Assembly: GCF_000807255.1 (NCBI RefSeq)
Contig: NZ_CP009268.1
Span: forward strand, 1,146,384-1,210,383
Source: Clostridium pasteurianum DSM 525 = ATCC 6013
Lineage (GTDB): Bacteria > Bacillota > Clostridia > Clostridiales > Clostridiaceae
Direction: 5' to 3'
Length of the DNA stretch: 64,000 nucleotides
Positions 17,857 through 26,776 of this stretch are shown piece after piece. The translations under genes and the position numbers were made by a program. The notes beneath the pieces are model-generated. The model searched no databases, had not been told where the DNA came from, and worked only from the letters and a program-made list of their open reading frames with translations. Each line of letters opens with the position of its first letter. Position 1 is the stretch's first letter.

Positions 17857-20010
17857 ATGTCTTATTATCAAAATTCTTCAAATAGAGGTGGCAGAAGAGA
17901 TAACAAGGGTAACAATAGAAATTATGCTAAATCAAGAGCTTGTCGTCAAAGCTTCCCTGTTCAAGGTCCTAATGGAGAAGGAAAGCAGGAATCCATTATT
18001 GTAGGTGGAGGACCTAACCGAAACTTCCCAAGTGCTGTGGGAGCAGGCCAACAGATAACTTCATTCCGTAATTTTAGTGAAAAAAACATTGAAGATTTTT
18101 GTTGCTACGATCCTTGCAAAGATTACAGACGCTGCTTACGTGAGCATGTGAATGCCACTCCATCCAGTTGGACACGTGAACAAGCAGAATTAATCAGACT
18201 TACACCAAACAATACGGCCCCAGTTATTGAAATTCCTGACCCGTTTGTTCGAACTTCTCCTGACGTATGGATTTGGGATACGTGGCCTTTGACTACAAGA
18301 GACGGCTCTATAGCAGTTCTTCCTGGTGGATGGAGAGTTATTTTTGCATTGACTGCTCCACGAAGCGTATTGCCAGGAAAGCGTCATGACGTTGCTAGAA
18401 TAGATTACTTCTATTCGAGAAATGGCCTTGACTGGATTGAGGGAGGAGCTGTATTCCCAGAGGGTGCATCTTTAGGTACTCGTGAGTGGGCAGGTTCCGC
18501 ATTTGTGGAGGATGACAGAATTCACTTCTTTTATACAGCGGTAGGAAGAAGGGGAGAAAATACAATAACCTTCGAGCAGCGTCTTGCCTATACTACAGGT
18601 GAAGTTTTCTCCGATTTGAATGGAGTTATTTTTGACAACTGGTCACCTCATCAAATTATCCTTGAACCAGATGGTGTTTTGTATCAGACTTTGGAACAAT
18701 CCCAAGGTGCTGGCGGTATTATTTACGCTTTCCGTGATCCGTATTTCTTTAAAGATCCGGCAACTGGTTGTGAATACTTGCTATTTGAAGGTAATGTTGC
18801 AGGTACCGTGGAGGACATTGATTGTGGTCCAGGTGTTCCTCCGGAAGCTAGAGCATTTACCGGTAATATTGGAATTGCACTTCTTCGAAACAGAGATTTT
18901 ACCGAATGGACACTTCTTCCTGCATTGCTTGAGGCAACTTGTACAAACCAACAGACAGAACGTCCTCATCTAATAGTGCATAACGGACGTTACCTATTAT
19001 TTACGGACAGTCATGAGTTCACATTTGCTCCAGGATTAAAAACAGGACCAGGACCGGATGGTTTATATGGATTTGTAGCAAGTTCGCTTCGAGGTAACTA
19101 TATTCCGCTGAATCAAAGTGGTCTTGTCATAGCTAACCCGCCGCAAGAGCCTTTCCAAGCTTATTCTTGGTTTGTTCTTCCTGATTTGTCCGTTATAAGC
19201 TTTATAGATAACTTTAACCTGCAGGGTATTCCTATTCAGGATGTTGGACTTCTTCCATCTGAATTCCAATTTGCACACTTTGGAGGTACGCTTGCCCCTA
19301 CATTGCAGTTGGAGGTTACCGGACCGGCTACGACTAGTATTGTCAATGAATTGGAGTTTGGTTTGGTTATGTTATCTCAAACTGAAAGTCCAAAGTGCAT
19401 TAGAACTCGCAATGAGGTTACTGGCCAAAACTGTGATAATCGTCCACGCAGAATTTGCAAAAAAGATCATTGTAAAAATGATCCATGTCGTTGTAACAAT
19501 CGTCATGATTCATGTGATGATAATAATAAGCACCAAGATGGACACAATGACAACCATCATGACTGTAATCGACGCTATCAAAATGATAGATATAACGGTA
19601 ATAGATATGATGACAATCGAGATAATGGATACGGTGACAATCGAGATAATGGATATGGTGACAATCGAGATGATGGATATGATGACAATCGAGATGATGG
19701 ATATGATGACAATCGAGATGATGGATATGATGACAATCGAGATGATGGATATGATGACAATCGAGATGATGGATATGATGACAATCGAGATGATGGATAC
19801 GGTGACAATCGAGACGATGGATATGATGGCAATCAAGATGATGGATATGATAGTAATCAGGATGACAGATACGACGACAATCGGAATGACAGATATGTCA
19901 ACAATCAATACGATGGTCCTATCAATGACAGTCAATACAGTGGAAACGGCAATAATTATAGAAATCCAAATCTCGGTAATAAACCCTGTGGCTGCAAAAA
20001 TTTCAAATAA
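17857..20010 (+). CDS. GH68 fructansucrase-like protein with repetitive Asp/Asn-rich tail
   Basis: This is a 717-residue protein. Residues 1-90 are Gly/Asn/Arg-rich with a Cys-rich patch (FCCYDPCKDYRRC). Residues about 100-510 match glycoside hydrolase family 68 (levansucrase/inulosucrase), a five-bladed propeller that transfers fructose from sucrose. The likely nucleophile is Asp141 (WDTWP), the transition-state stabiliser Asp294 (FRDPYF) and the acid/base Glu368 (TERPHL). Residues about 535-700 are disordered, with around 12 units of DDGYDDNR type, ending KPCGCKNFK. No signal peptide is visible, which is unusual for a normally secreted enzyme. Its DNA looks richer in G+C than its neighbours, suggesting transfer. 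GGAAGGGG precedes the ATG. The spore-germination operon follows; a spore-surface role is a guess. Confidence 0.85.
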   Translation: MSYYQNSSNRGGRRDNKGNNRNYAKSRACRQSFPVQGPNGEGKQESIIVGGGPNRNFPSAVGAGQQITSFRNFSEKNIEDFCCYDPCKDYRRCLREHVNATPSSWTREQAELIRLTPNNTAPVIEIPDPFVRTSPDVWIWDTWPLTTRDGSIAVLPGGWRVIFALTAPRSVLPGKRHDVARIDYFYSRNGLDWIEGGAVFPEGASLGTREWAGSAFVEDDRIHFFYTAVGRRGENTITFEQRLAYTTGEVFSDLNGVIFDNWSPHQIILEPDGVLYQTLEQSQGAGGIIYAFRDPYFFKDPATGCEYLLFEGNVAGTVEDIDCGPGVPPEARAFTGNIGIALLRNRDFTEWTLLPALLEATCTNQQTERPHLIVHNGRYLLFTDSHEFTFAPGLKTGPGPDGLYGFVASSLRGNYIPLNQSGLVIANPPQEPFQAYSWFVLPDLSVISFIDNFNLQGIPIQDVGLLPSEFQFAHFGGTLAPTLQLEVTGPATTSIVNELEFGLVMLSQTESPKCIRTRNEVTGQNCDNRPRRICKKDHCKNDPCRCNNRHDSCDDNNKHQDGHNDNHHDCNRRYQNDRYNGNRYDDNRDNGYGDNRDNGYGDNRDDGYDDNRDDGYDDNRDDGYDDNRDDGYDDNRDDGYDDNRDDGYGDNRDDGYDGNQDDGYDSNQDDRYDDNRNDRYVNNQYDGPINDSQYSGNGNNYRNPNLGNKPCGCKNFK
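19604..19908 (+). repeat. 24-bp tandem coding repeat (about 12 units)
   Basis: Units of GACAATCGAGATGATGGATAT plus three bases repeat about 12 times, the central five nearly identical and the outer ones diverged. Each encodes eight residues of DNRDDGYD type. The length is a multiple of three, so all six frames stay open and give misleading ORFs here. Confidence 0.92.
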
Positions 20011-20061
20011 TGATTTGAATCTTTATGCTAAGAAAAAGCTTTTCTATTTAGATGTCCTAAG

Positions 20062-20089
20062 GCTGCTGACAAAGTCAGCAGTTATTTTT
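20062..20089 (+). terminator. Rho-independent terminator after the GH68 gene
   Basis: GCTGCTGAC and GTCAGCAGT form a nine-base stem around AAA (last pair G-T), followed by TATTTTT. It overlaps the start of a degraded regulator fragment. Confidence 0.65.
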
Positions 20090-20206
20090 CATAAAGGACC
20101 TTTTGATGAAATGGGTTCAACATACCATGCACTTGGTGTATGGATGGCAGCTAATAAATATGAAATGAATGGACCTACAAGAGCTATTTATCATAAGGGA
20201 CCGTAG
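20066..20206 (+). pseudogene. C-terminal remnant of a GyrI-like effector-binding domain
   Basis: One frame reads SAVIFHKGPFDEMGSTYHAL, then GVWMAANKYEMNGPTRAIYH and KGP before a stop. This is the typical end of the GyrI-like/BmrR-type small-molecule-binding domain of MerR or AraC regulators. The upstream domains are absent, and the preceding sequence in this frame is the shadow frame of the GH68 gene. It looks like a leftover from an insertion or rearrangement that brought in the GH68 gene. Confidence 0.6.
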
Positions 20207-20408
20207 TACGAAAAAAATTCTAAAAATTATCTAACTGAAATTCAAGCTCCTGCTTATCAGCTTTTATAATACTTTCCTTATTACAGTTCAATAATTTTTA
20301 TTGAACTATTATAGAATAAAAATGAACATATAAGGAAAACTAAGTCTGAAGATTTATATTACATTAAATGATAAAGAATAATGTGTTTTATACATGGAGG
20401 GAAATGAA

Positions 20409-22013
20409 ATGGGAACAAATATAGACGAGTTTTATGATAAATCCACAGCATCATCCCAAAATGTTAATAATAATATTTCCTCGGATAATAAATATTCACA
20501 AAATCAAAATTTCAGTGGGAACATAGACAGTGATCTTCAGCAATTGAAGGAGATTCTTGGCGGTTCTACAGATATAATATATAGGGAATTTCAATTCGGT
20601 AATATTAGAAAAGCTGTACTGATTTTTATAGATGGATTTGTAGATACTAATTCAATTGATACAAATGTATTACAGCCCTTGATAAATTATAGAGGTGAAC
20701 TTATAAGGGATAGAAATATCTTTATAAGTGAAATGGCAAACTTCATACAAAGTCAGATAATTACAGTATCAAGTGTAAATACAAGTAATAATATTCAGGA
20801 TACAGTAGATAATGTGGTTTCAGGAAACTGTGCATTGTTAATAGATGGAGAAAAACATCCCCTAATTATTGATTTAAAAAAGTTTGATAAAAGAAGTGTA
20901 GAAGAACCGAGAGTTGAAGCAATAGTAAGGGGACCAAGAGAAGGATTTACTGAGAATTTAAGTACTAATATAATATTAGTGAGAAGAAGACTTAAAACTC
21001 CTAAGTTAAAAGTAGATACTTCAAGTTACGGACGTTTGTCAAAAACAAGTGTTTCAATACTTTATATAGAGGGAGTTGCCAAAGATACTTTGATTCAAGA
21101 AGTGAAAAAGAGAATATCCGAAATAGATGTAGATGTAATGCATGGCAGTGCAATGATTGAAGAGATAATTGAAGATGATCGTTTCTCTATTTTTTCTCAA
21201 TTTGGAGTTACAGAAAGGCCTGACAGATTTGCATCAAATCTTAGTGAAGGACATGTGGGCATTATAGTAGATGGTACGCCTATGGCATTATTGGCTCCAG
21301 GAACTTTTATTGATACCATGAAAGCTACTGAAGATTATTATGACAGATATATTTTATCTTCTCTTCTTAGTATCATGCGTTATATATTTTTATTTATGAG
21401 TATATTTTTACCAGGTTTCTATATTGCACTTGTATCCTTTCATCAGGGTATGATACCAAGGCCACTGCTGCTTACCATTGCAGCTTCAAGGGAAGGTGTT
21501 CCTTTTCCATCCTTTGTTGAACTCTTTATTATGCAGATTTTTTTTGAGGGACTTCAGGAAGCAAGTACCCGACTTCCAAGAATAGCAGGTCAGACGGTGA
21601 GTATTGTTGGAGGCTTAGCTATAGGTCAGGCGGCTATACAGGCCGGTATTGTGTCAGCTTCAACAGTTGTTGTAGTTACTGTTACTGGAATTTCAACTTT
21701 TGTTATACCTAGGCAGAGTTTGGTAGCAAGTGTTCGTATACTTAGATTTCCTATGCTGTTTCTTGCTTCAGTCTTAGGGCTATATGGAATATTTATTGGA
21801 ACTTTTTTTACATTGATTCATATGGCAAAACTTCGTTCTTTTGGAATTCCATTTTTATCTCCAATAGCTCCTTTAAAATTACGTGATTTGAAAGATTCCT
21901 TTGTAAGATCACCTTGGTGGACTATGACTTTTAGACCGGATTTTGTAGAAAATAAAAATTCCAAACGTATGAAGAAAAATTCAAGATCCAATTCTTCCAA
22001 ATACAATAATTAG
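20409..22013 (+). CDS. Spore germination receptor subunit A (GerA family)
   Basis: This is a 534-residue GerA-type germinant receptor subunit. A soluble N-terminal half (about 50-300, with DIIYREFQFG, ALLIDGEKHPLIIDL and RGPREGFTENL) is followed by four to five membrane helices containing the family block ASREGVPFPSFVELFIMQ and EGLQEASTRLP. It sits in the inner spore membrane and helps detect nutrients. I chose the ATG at 20409, because GGAGGG lies seven bases upstream and overlaps the earlier in-frame ATG at 20394. It is the first gene of an A, C, small protein, B operon. Confidence 0.94.
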   Translation: MGTNIDEFYDKSTASSQNVNNNISSDNKYSQNQNFSGNIDSDLQQLKEILGGSTDIIYREFQFGNIRKAVLIFIDGFVDTNSIDTNVLQPLINYRGELIRDRNIFISEMANFIQSQIITVSSVNTSNNIQDTVDNVVSGNCALLIDGEKHPLIIDLKKFDKRSVEEPRVEAIVRGPREGFTENLSTNIILVRRRLKTPKLKVDTSSYGRLSKTSVSILYIEGVAKDTLIQEVKKRISEIDVDVMHGSAMIEEIIEDDRFSIFSQFGVTERPDRFASNLSEGHVGIIVDGTPMALLAPGTFIDTMKATEDYYDRYILSSLLSIMRYIFLFMSIFLPGFYIALVSFHQGMIPRPLLLTIAASREGVPFPSFVELFIMQIFFEGLQEASTRLPRIAGQTVSIVGGLAIGQAAIQAGIVSASTVVVVTVTGISTFVIPRQSLVASVRILRFPMLFLASVLGLYGIFIGTFFTLIHMAKLRSFGIPFLSPIAPLKLRDLKDSFVRSPWWTMTFRPDFVENKNSKRMKKNSRSNSSKYNN

Positions 22014-22043
22014 AATTAACTATAAGAAGGGAGAAGGGATTTT

Positions 22044-23222
22044 ATGAAAAAGAAAAGATTTTTATTGATAATTATTATAATTATACAGTTAACAAATACT
22101 GGCTGTAAGTTTGATAGTACCGAAGTATCTGATATAGCGATTATATCTGGTATGGCACTAGATACAACGGAAAATGATGAAATTATGCTTTCAGTGCTTA
22201 TTCCGGTTACTAGAGCTGCAAATTTTGGTGGATTATTATCTGGAGGTTCTCCTAGACAAGAGTCAACTACTTTAGTATCGGAAAAAGGCTATGGCATAAT
22301 GGATGCTTATAGAAAGATTGAAAAGAAATTATCCAGAAGACTATTTTTCTCTCAAATGGGAGCTGTTTTTATAGGAGAAAATCTTGCAAAAGATGGCATA
22401 TTAAATGTTATGGACTTTATTTCCAGGAACTCAGAATCTCATTTAGGACTTTATGTGTTTGTCACACAAAGTCCAGCAGTTAAAGTTTTAAGTATGCAAT
22501 CAGAATTGGAAAGAGATATTGTTGAAAAGTTCGTTAAACAGCAGGAAACTGGAAGTGAGTTTAAGATCGATTTTAGAGAGTTGATAAATATGGTTACTGA
22601 AGAAGGTCAGGAGGCTATATTACCCAAAATTTCACTTATGCCTTTAGACGTAAGTGATAATAATACCGTTAAAAGTTCAGGTATAGATGGAGCTGCTGTG
22701 ATGCATAAATATAAAATGGTTGGATGCTTAGATGAAAGAGAGGCCAGAGGAGCATTAGTACTTAGAAATGAGGTTGAACCTGGAATGATAGCCCATGTTA
22801 AAGATAAAAAAGGTGGGGTAATAGGTATGAAAATAATAAATTCAGAGACTAAAATTACTCCAATAATTAGAGGCGATCAATTAGAGATAGAAGCCAAAAT
22901 CAAAGCCAAAGGCTATGTGGATGAAAATTCCTCAGGGTTAGATTTAAGTGATGCTGCTGAAGTGGCTTTACTTCAACAAAAATTGGAGCAAAAGTTTAAT
23001 GAAACAATTAATGTAGCTCTTTTAAAATTACAGAAGGATTTAAAATCTGATGTATTGGGATTTGGCACAGCTGTATATAGAAAATATCCTAAACAGTGGA
23101 ATGATTATTATAGTTGCAGGTGGGATGAGGAGTTCACAAAGTTAAAAGTAAAAGTTATATGTAATGTTGAAATACCTAACGTGGGACTTCAAGGTAAAAG
23201 ATTTATTCCCGATTCTGAATAA
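22044..23222 (+). CDS. Spore germination receptor subunit C lipoprotein (Ger(x)C family)
   Basis: This is a 392-residue lipoprotein with signal peptide and lipobox (TNTGC at about residues 17-21). The mature protein has the three-domain GerC look: SDIAIISGMALDTTENDEI, SEKGYGIMDAYRKIEKKLSR, RLFFSQMGAVFIGENLAKDG and a C-terminal domain ending in the DEEFTKLKVKV strand. It works with subunits A and B in the inner spore membrane; lipid attachment needs the Cys. GAAGGGAGAAGGG precedes the ATG. Confidence 0.93.
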   Translation: MKKKRFLLIIIIIIQLTNTGCKFDSTEVSDIAIISGMALDTTENDEIMLSVLIPVTRAANFGGLLSGGSPRQESTTLVSEKGYGIMDAYRKIEKKLSRRLFFSQMGAVFIGENLAKDGILNVMDFISRNSESHLGLYVFVTQSPAVKVLSMQSELERDIVEKFVKQQETGSEFKIDFRELINMVTEEGQEAILPKISLMPLDVSDNNTVKSSGIDGAAVMHKYKMVGCLDEREARGALVLRNEVEPGMIAHVKDKKGGVIGMKIINSETKITPIIRGDQLEIEAKIKAKGYVDENSSGLDLSDAAEVALLQQKLEQKFNETINVALLKLQKDLKSDVLGFGTAVYRKYPKQWNDYYSCRWDEEFTKLKVKVICNVEIPNVGLQGKRFIPDSE

Positions 23223-23363
23223 GGTTAGGAGTTAGTGCTGTCTAATGTGAACCACATATATTGCCAAAGGGATGTAATCATGAAATAAAATACTGTAGGT
23301 TTTTTATCCCTATATTGAAAATGAAAAATAAATTTGGTAAGTATTAAGAATGGAGATACAAAA

Positions 23364-23498
23364 ATGAAAGAATTTTTATTCCCCTGGCAGATTCATGTCT
23401 TAAAAAAATATCCTTTTGCATTAATTGTATTTATCATTGTAGTAAGCATTGTTCTAGCTATTATTACTTGGATTAAAGAAAAAAGTCATAACCATTAG
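23364..23498 (+). CDS. Small single-helix membrane protein in the ger operon
   Basis: This 44-residue frame encodes a short amphipathic start (MKEFLFPWQIHVLKKYPF), one hydrophobic helix (ALIVFIIVVSIVLAIITW) and a basic tail ending in KEKSHNH. GGAGA lies about ten bases before the ATG. It stands between the C and B germination genes. Some Bacillus germinant-receptor operons carry a small membrane 'D' subunit with two helices; this may be a one-helix counterpart. That is inference from position and topology. Confidence 0.6.
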   Translation: MKEFLFPWQIHVLKKYPFALIVFIIVVSIVLAIITWIKEKSHNH

Positions 23499-23585
23499 TA
23501 ATTTAAATAAAAAATGCAGAGTTGACATTTTGAAAATAGAAAATTAATAATTGATAACAAAATTACTGAAATGAAGGGATTGTTT

Positions 23586-24677
23586 ATGGAACGTATTTCT
23601 AATTACCAACTTTACATATTGACAGTTTTTTTTCAGACAGGTACTAATATTGTATTTGGATTTGGAGCAGTGGCAGGAAGAGATGCTTGGATTTCATCAT
23701 TAATATCTACTTGTGTAGGGGCTTTACTTGTTTTATTATATGTATCAATAATGCACATGAATCCTGGATTAAGTTTAATACAATGGTGGCCCAAGTATTT
23801 TGGAAAATGTATAGGTTCAATTATTTCGTGGATGTATATTGTGTTAATAGTGTATCAAATATCTCGAGAAGTAGGAGATTTAAAGTTTCTCATATCTATT
23901 ACCATATTACCTAAGACTTCTAGTTTAGTATTTTTAAGTATATTTATGCTTTTAATAATATATTCTGTATATTCGGGTATAGAAGTTATTGCAAGAGTGG
24001 CACAAATAGCCTTTTATCTTCTTGTAAGCTTAGTTATAATAGAAATGATTTTTCTCTATGGTTCTAAAATTATGGATTTTAGTAGATTAATGCCTATTGC
24101 AGGAGAGGGATGGCATACAATTGCAAAGGGAGTGTGGCCAACAGGTATTCTTTCTTTTAGTGAAGGTATAGAGCTTGCTATGATTTGGCCTTTAGTGGAA
24201 AAGCCAAAGAAAATTTTAAAGACTACACTAATGGGGATTTTTACCTTTGGATTTTTTCTTACAATATTTGATGTATTGGCAGTAGCTGCTTTAGGCAGCA
24301 GTATATTTAAAAATAGTCTTTATCCTCTATATACTTTAATTCAGCAAATAAGTGTGGGGCAATTTATCACTAATCTAGATGCTATAGGAGTACTGTATTT
24401 ATTAACTAATGTGTTTTTCAGAATGTCTTTATATATGTTTGCAGCTGTTAGGGGCATTCAGCAGATAACTCCTGTTAAAAACAGCATAATATTTATTTTA
24501 CCAGTATCAATTATATCACTATGTTGGGGAATTATAATGTCACCCAATATATCAGAACATATAGAAGTTGCTGTAAAATATTTTCCATATAATTTATCCA
24601 CGCCCTTATTTGTAGCATTACCCTTTATATTGTTCATTGTCAGTTTTATACGTACAAAAAAATATAAAGTGATGTAG
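23586..24677 (+). CDS. Spore germination receptor subunit B (GerB/endospore germination permease)
   Basis: This is a 363-residue membrane protein with ten hydrophobic helices of the amino acid/polyamine transporter fold. GerB marks include RISNYQLYILTVFFQTGT at the N-terminus, AVAGRDAWISSLIS, and PTGILSFSEGIELAMIWP in the middle. It forms the germinant-binding membrane part of the receptor. I chose the ATG at 23586, with GAAGGGA seven bases upstream; the frame opens 15 bases earlier. It is the last gene of the operon. Confidence 0.93.
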   Translation: MERISNYQLYILTVFFQTGTNIVFGFGAVAGRDAWISSLISTCVGALLVLLYVSIMHMNPGLSLIQWWPKYFGKCIGSIISWMYIVLIVYQISREVGDLKFLISITILPKTSSLVFLSIFMLLIIYSVYSGIEVIARVAQIAFYLLVSLVIIEMIFLYGSKIMDFSRLMPIAGEGWHTIAKGVWPTGILSFSEGIELAMIWPLVEKPKKILKTTLMGIFTFGFFLTIFDVLAVAALGSSIFKNSLYPLYTLIQQISVGQFITNLDAIGVLYLLTNVFFRMSLYMFAAVRGIQQITPVKNSIIFILPVSIISLCWGIIMSPNISEHIEVAVKYFPYNLSTPLFVALPFILFIVSFIRTKKYKVM

Positions 24678-24863
24678 ATAGGATATATGTCTAAATATTA
24701 ATTATATTACATAACTATTGCAAGAAATTAGGCTGAGATTAGTTATGGTGAAATCAGTAATGTTTCATTATACAAAAAAAGACATTACTGTCTTTATAAT
24801 TAAAATTAAAATTTTTATCATTTATTTTAAATTAAAGCAGAGAGGATATTAACATTAATTATA

Positions 24864-25022
24864 TTAAGCAACTTTACCAGAATTAGCTTTATACATATTA
24901 GCTTTTAATTCTTTTATCAAATTATTATAATATTCAGATTGTTTTCCAGTTATTTTAATATAAAATTCTCCATCTCTTTCATATTTCCATAATTTTAATT
25001 TATTAATTATATTTTTAAACAT
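24864..25022 (-). CDS. Small hypothetical protein (52 residues)
   Basis: A 52-codon frame has GGGGGT nine bases before its ATG. The product begins MFKNIINKLKLWKYERDGEF and goes on with IKITGKQSEYYNNLIKELKA, a lysine-rich amphipathic helix pair. It looks like a real small protein by its ribosome binding site and composition. I do not recognise the family. Confidence 0.5.
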   Translation of the reverse strand: MFKNIINKLKLWKYERDGEFYIKITGKQSEYYNNLIKELKANMYKANSGKVA

Positions 25023-25250
25023 AATTTTTACCCCCATTAAAATTTATAATTGTTATAGATAAATAAATTTACCTATCAATTTAGTTTATCTATCTATATA
25101 TTATTTATAATACTTAAATAACATATAATCAAATACAAAAAAATGTAGTATTTAAAGAATTTTTTTTAAGGTAACGTTTGTATAAACATTTACATTTAAA
25201 AATTCTTTTATTTATATAAAATATATTATTAATGCAATTATTTCTAAAGA
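25023..25250. other. AT-rich spacer
   Basis: No gene seen. It lies beyond the end of the DeoR-type regulator gene and upstream of the small protein, so it must hold the promoter of the latter. Confidence 0.3.
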
Positions 25251-26024
25251 TTATTCTGCTACAGTGAATTTTATATTATTTTCATTAAAATATTCCACAT
25301 ATTCTTTTGGAGGCTCTGAATCTGTTATAAAATGATCTATTTCTTTTAAGGAACAATAAGTCATAAGAGCTGAAACGTTAAATTTAGATGAATTAACTAA
25401 CAGATATACTTCATCACTTTTATTAACTATACTTTTTTTTATTTCATATTCTAAAGGGGAAGAATTTGTAGCACCGTTTAATATGGAGACTCCTGTTGCA
25501 GCCATAAAGGCTTTATTTATGTTATAATCTTTAAAGGTAGTAAAGTTGTGTATTCCTTCAAAGGAATTTGTTTTTCTTATAAGATTTCCTCCAAGGCATA
25601 TTACATTTAAATTGGGAGATGGTAAGGCATTTACAATAGCATTTATATTATTTGTAAGTATAGTTACATCTTTTCTATCTTTAAGAAATTCAATTATGTG
25701 AAGAGTAGTAGTTCCGGAATCTATAAAAATTATATCTCCATCTTCTACAAAAGAAGCAGCAAATTTGGCAATTCTTATTTTCTCATTATTATTTTTAATA
25801 TTTCTTTCCTCAAAAGATATTAAATTATTAAGATTTTTCTTAGAAGTTTCACTTGCTTCAACGCCACCATAAACTTTTTTTATAGTTCCCTTTTTTGCAA
25901 GCTCATTTATATCACGACGTAAAGTATTTTTTGATATACTAAATACTTCACAAAGATGATCTAGAGAAACAGATTCATGTTTTAATATATATTCTTCTAA
26001 ATTTTTAATTCTATTAGATTTCAT
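25251..26024 (-). CDS. iolR: DeoR-family repressor of the inositol operon (IolR-like)
   Basis: This is a 257-residue regulator. An N-terminal winged helix (SLDHLCEVFSISKNTLRRDI, then KKGTIKKVYGGV) is followed by the DeoR sugar-phosphate-binding domain with FIDSGTTT, LTNNINAI, VICLGGNLIRKT and a C-terminal ITD strand. It is transcribed away from the inositol genes and separated from them by 750 bases. In Bacillus the IolR repressor is of this family and is released by a phosphorylated inositol breakdown product. The assignment to inositol rests on position. AAAGGA precedes the ATG. Confidence 0.85.
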   Translation of the reverse strand: MKSNRIKNLEEYILKHESVSLDHLCEVFSISKNTLRRDINELAKKGTIKKVYGGVEASETSKKNLNNLISFEERNIKNNNEKIRIAKFAASFVEDGDIIFIDSGTTTLHIIEFLKDRKDVTILTNNINAIVNALPSPNLNVICLGGNLIRKTNSFEGIHNFTTFKDYNINKAFMAATGVSILNGATNSSPLEYEIKKSIVNKSDEVYLLVNSSKFNVSALMTYCSLKEIDHFITDSEPPKEYVEYFNENNIKFTVAE

Positions 26025-26570
26025 ATTATCAAAGGTCCTTTCCTTATAGTAAGTATCTAAACTATTTACTATTCATTAATAATATTATATATAAAATTAT
26101 AAAAAAAATAAATATTATAATATATAAGGTCAGAAAGTATCTAAAAATTATAACTATTTAATAAATAATTATAAAATTTTAATACAGATGAAAAGTGTAA
26201 ATTCACTCATTAAAACGTTTACTACACGTATGACTTTAAATATTATATAAAAGTATTAAAATTAATAAGCATTTTTATTATAAAGACAATTTATATATTG
26301 TATATAGTTAACTAATAATTTTACATATAATGATAATATTATATTATGACATTATCTAAAAATGATATATATTTAATAAAAATATATAAATATAATCAGA
26401 ATATACTCATAAATGTGTGAGGTTATAGCTATATTAAATAATAATTATTGTATATGCTTTATAATTCTTTACTTAAATATAAATTTATAAGTATATTTTA
26501 TAATTTATATTAATACATTATATAAGAAGTATTAAAGAACTTAAAAATATGTAAAAAATTCAAAAATATA

Positions 26571-26600
26571 TTGACAATAGGGAAAGTAGGTTATTATAAT
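26571..26600 (+). promoter_or_regulatory. Upstream promoter P1 of the inositol operon
   Basis: TTGACA (26571-26576), 18 bases, TATAAT (26595-26600), followed by ATAACCAT. Consensus-quality boxes, about 175 bases before the first gene. Confidence 0.6.
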
Positions 26601-26694
26601 ATAACCATAAAGTGATAATAAAACTGATAAATAATAGTTGATAACTAATAAAAATCATAACATACTCAAAAATATATAAAATTTTGAGAAAGTA

Positions 26695-26724
26695 TTGACA
26701 ATATTGGTTTCATATATATATAAT
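26695..26724 (+). promoter_or_regulatory. Downstream promoter P2 of the inositol operon
   Basis: TTGACA (26695-26700), 18 bases, TATAAT (26719-26724), again followed by ATAACCAT. It has the same spacing and the same flanks as P1, 124 bases further on, so one arose as a copy of the other. Confidence 0.65.
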
Positions 26725-26776
26725 ATAACCATGACATAATAAAATATAAAGATTTAAAAATAAAGGGGGGTAATTC

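Larger units (their letters stand above)
26025..26776. other. Long regulatory region between iolR and the inositol operon
   Basis: 750 very AT-rich bases without a gene. It contains two near-identical promoters for the operon (26571-26600 and 26695-26724) and two copies of AAGTATCTAAA-type sequence near the repressor start (about 26050 and 26135) that could be repressor sites. A poor cre-like sequence AAAACGTTTAC lies near 26212. Confidence 0.5.

Noticed and set aside
19604-19908. Could the 24-bp repeats be a CRISPR array?
   Set aside because: Units are head to tail without spacers and lie in frame inside a protein-coding gene.
19510-19935. Minus-strand ORFs of repeated Ile/Ser/Val or Ser/Tyr/Pro/Arg residues
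   Set aside because: Shadow translations of the tandem repeat, without a ribosome binding site.
19241-20206. Long alternative-frame ORF over the GH68 tail, rich in Met/Asp/Thr/Ile
   Set aside because: It exists because the 24-bp repeat keeps all frames open. Only its last 46 codons, beyond the GH68 gene, look like real protein and are listed as a remnant.
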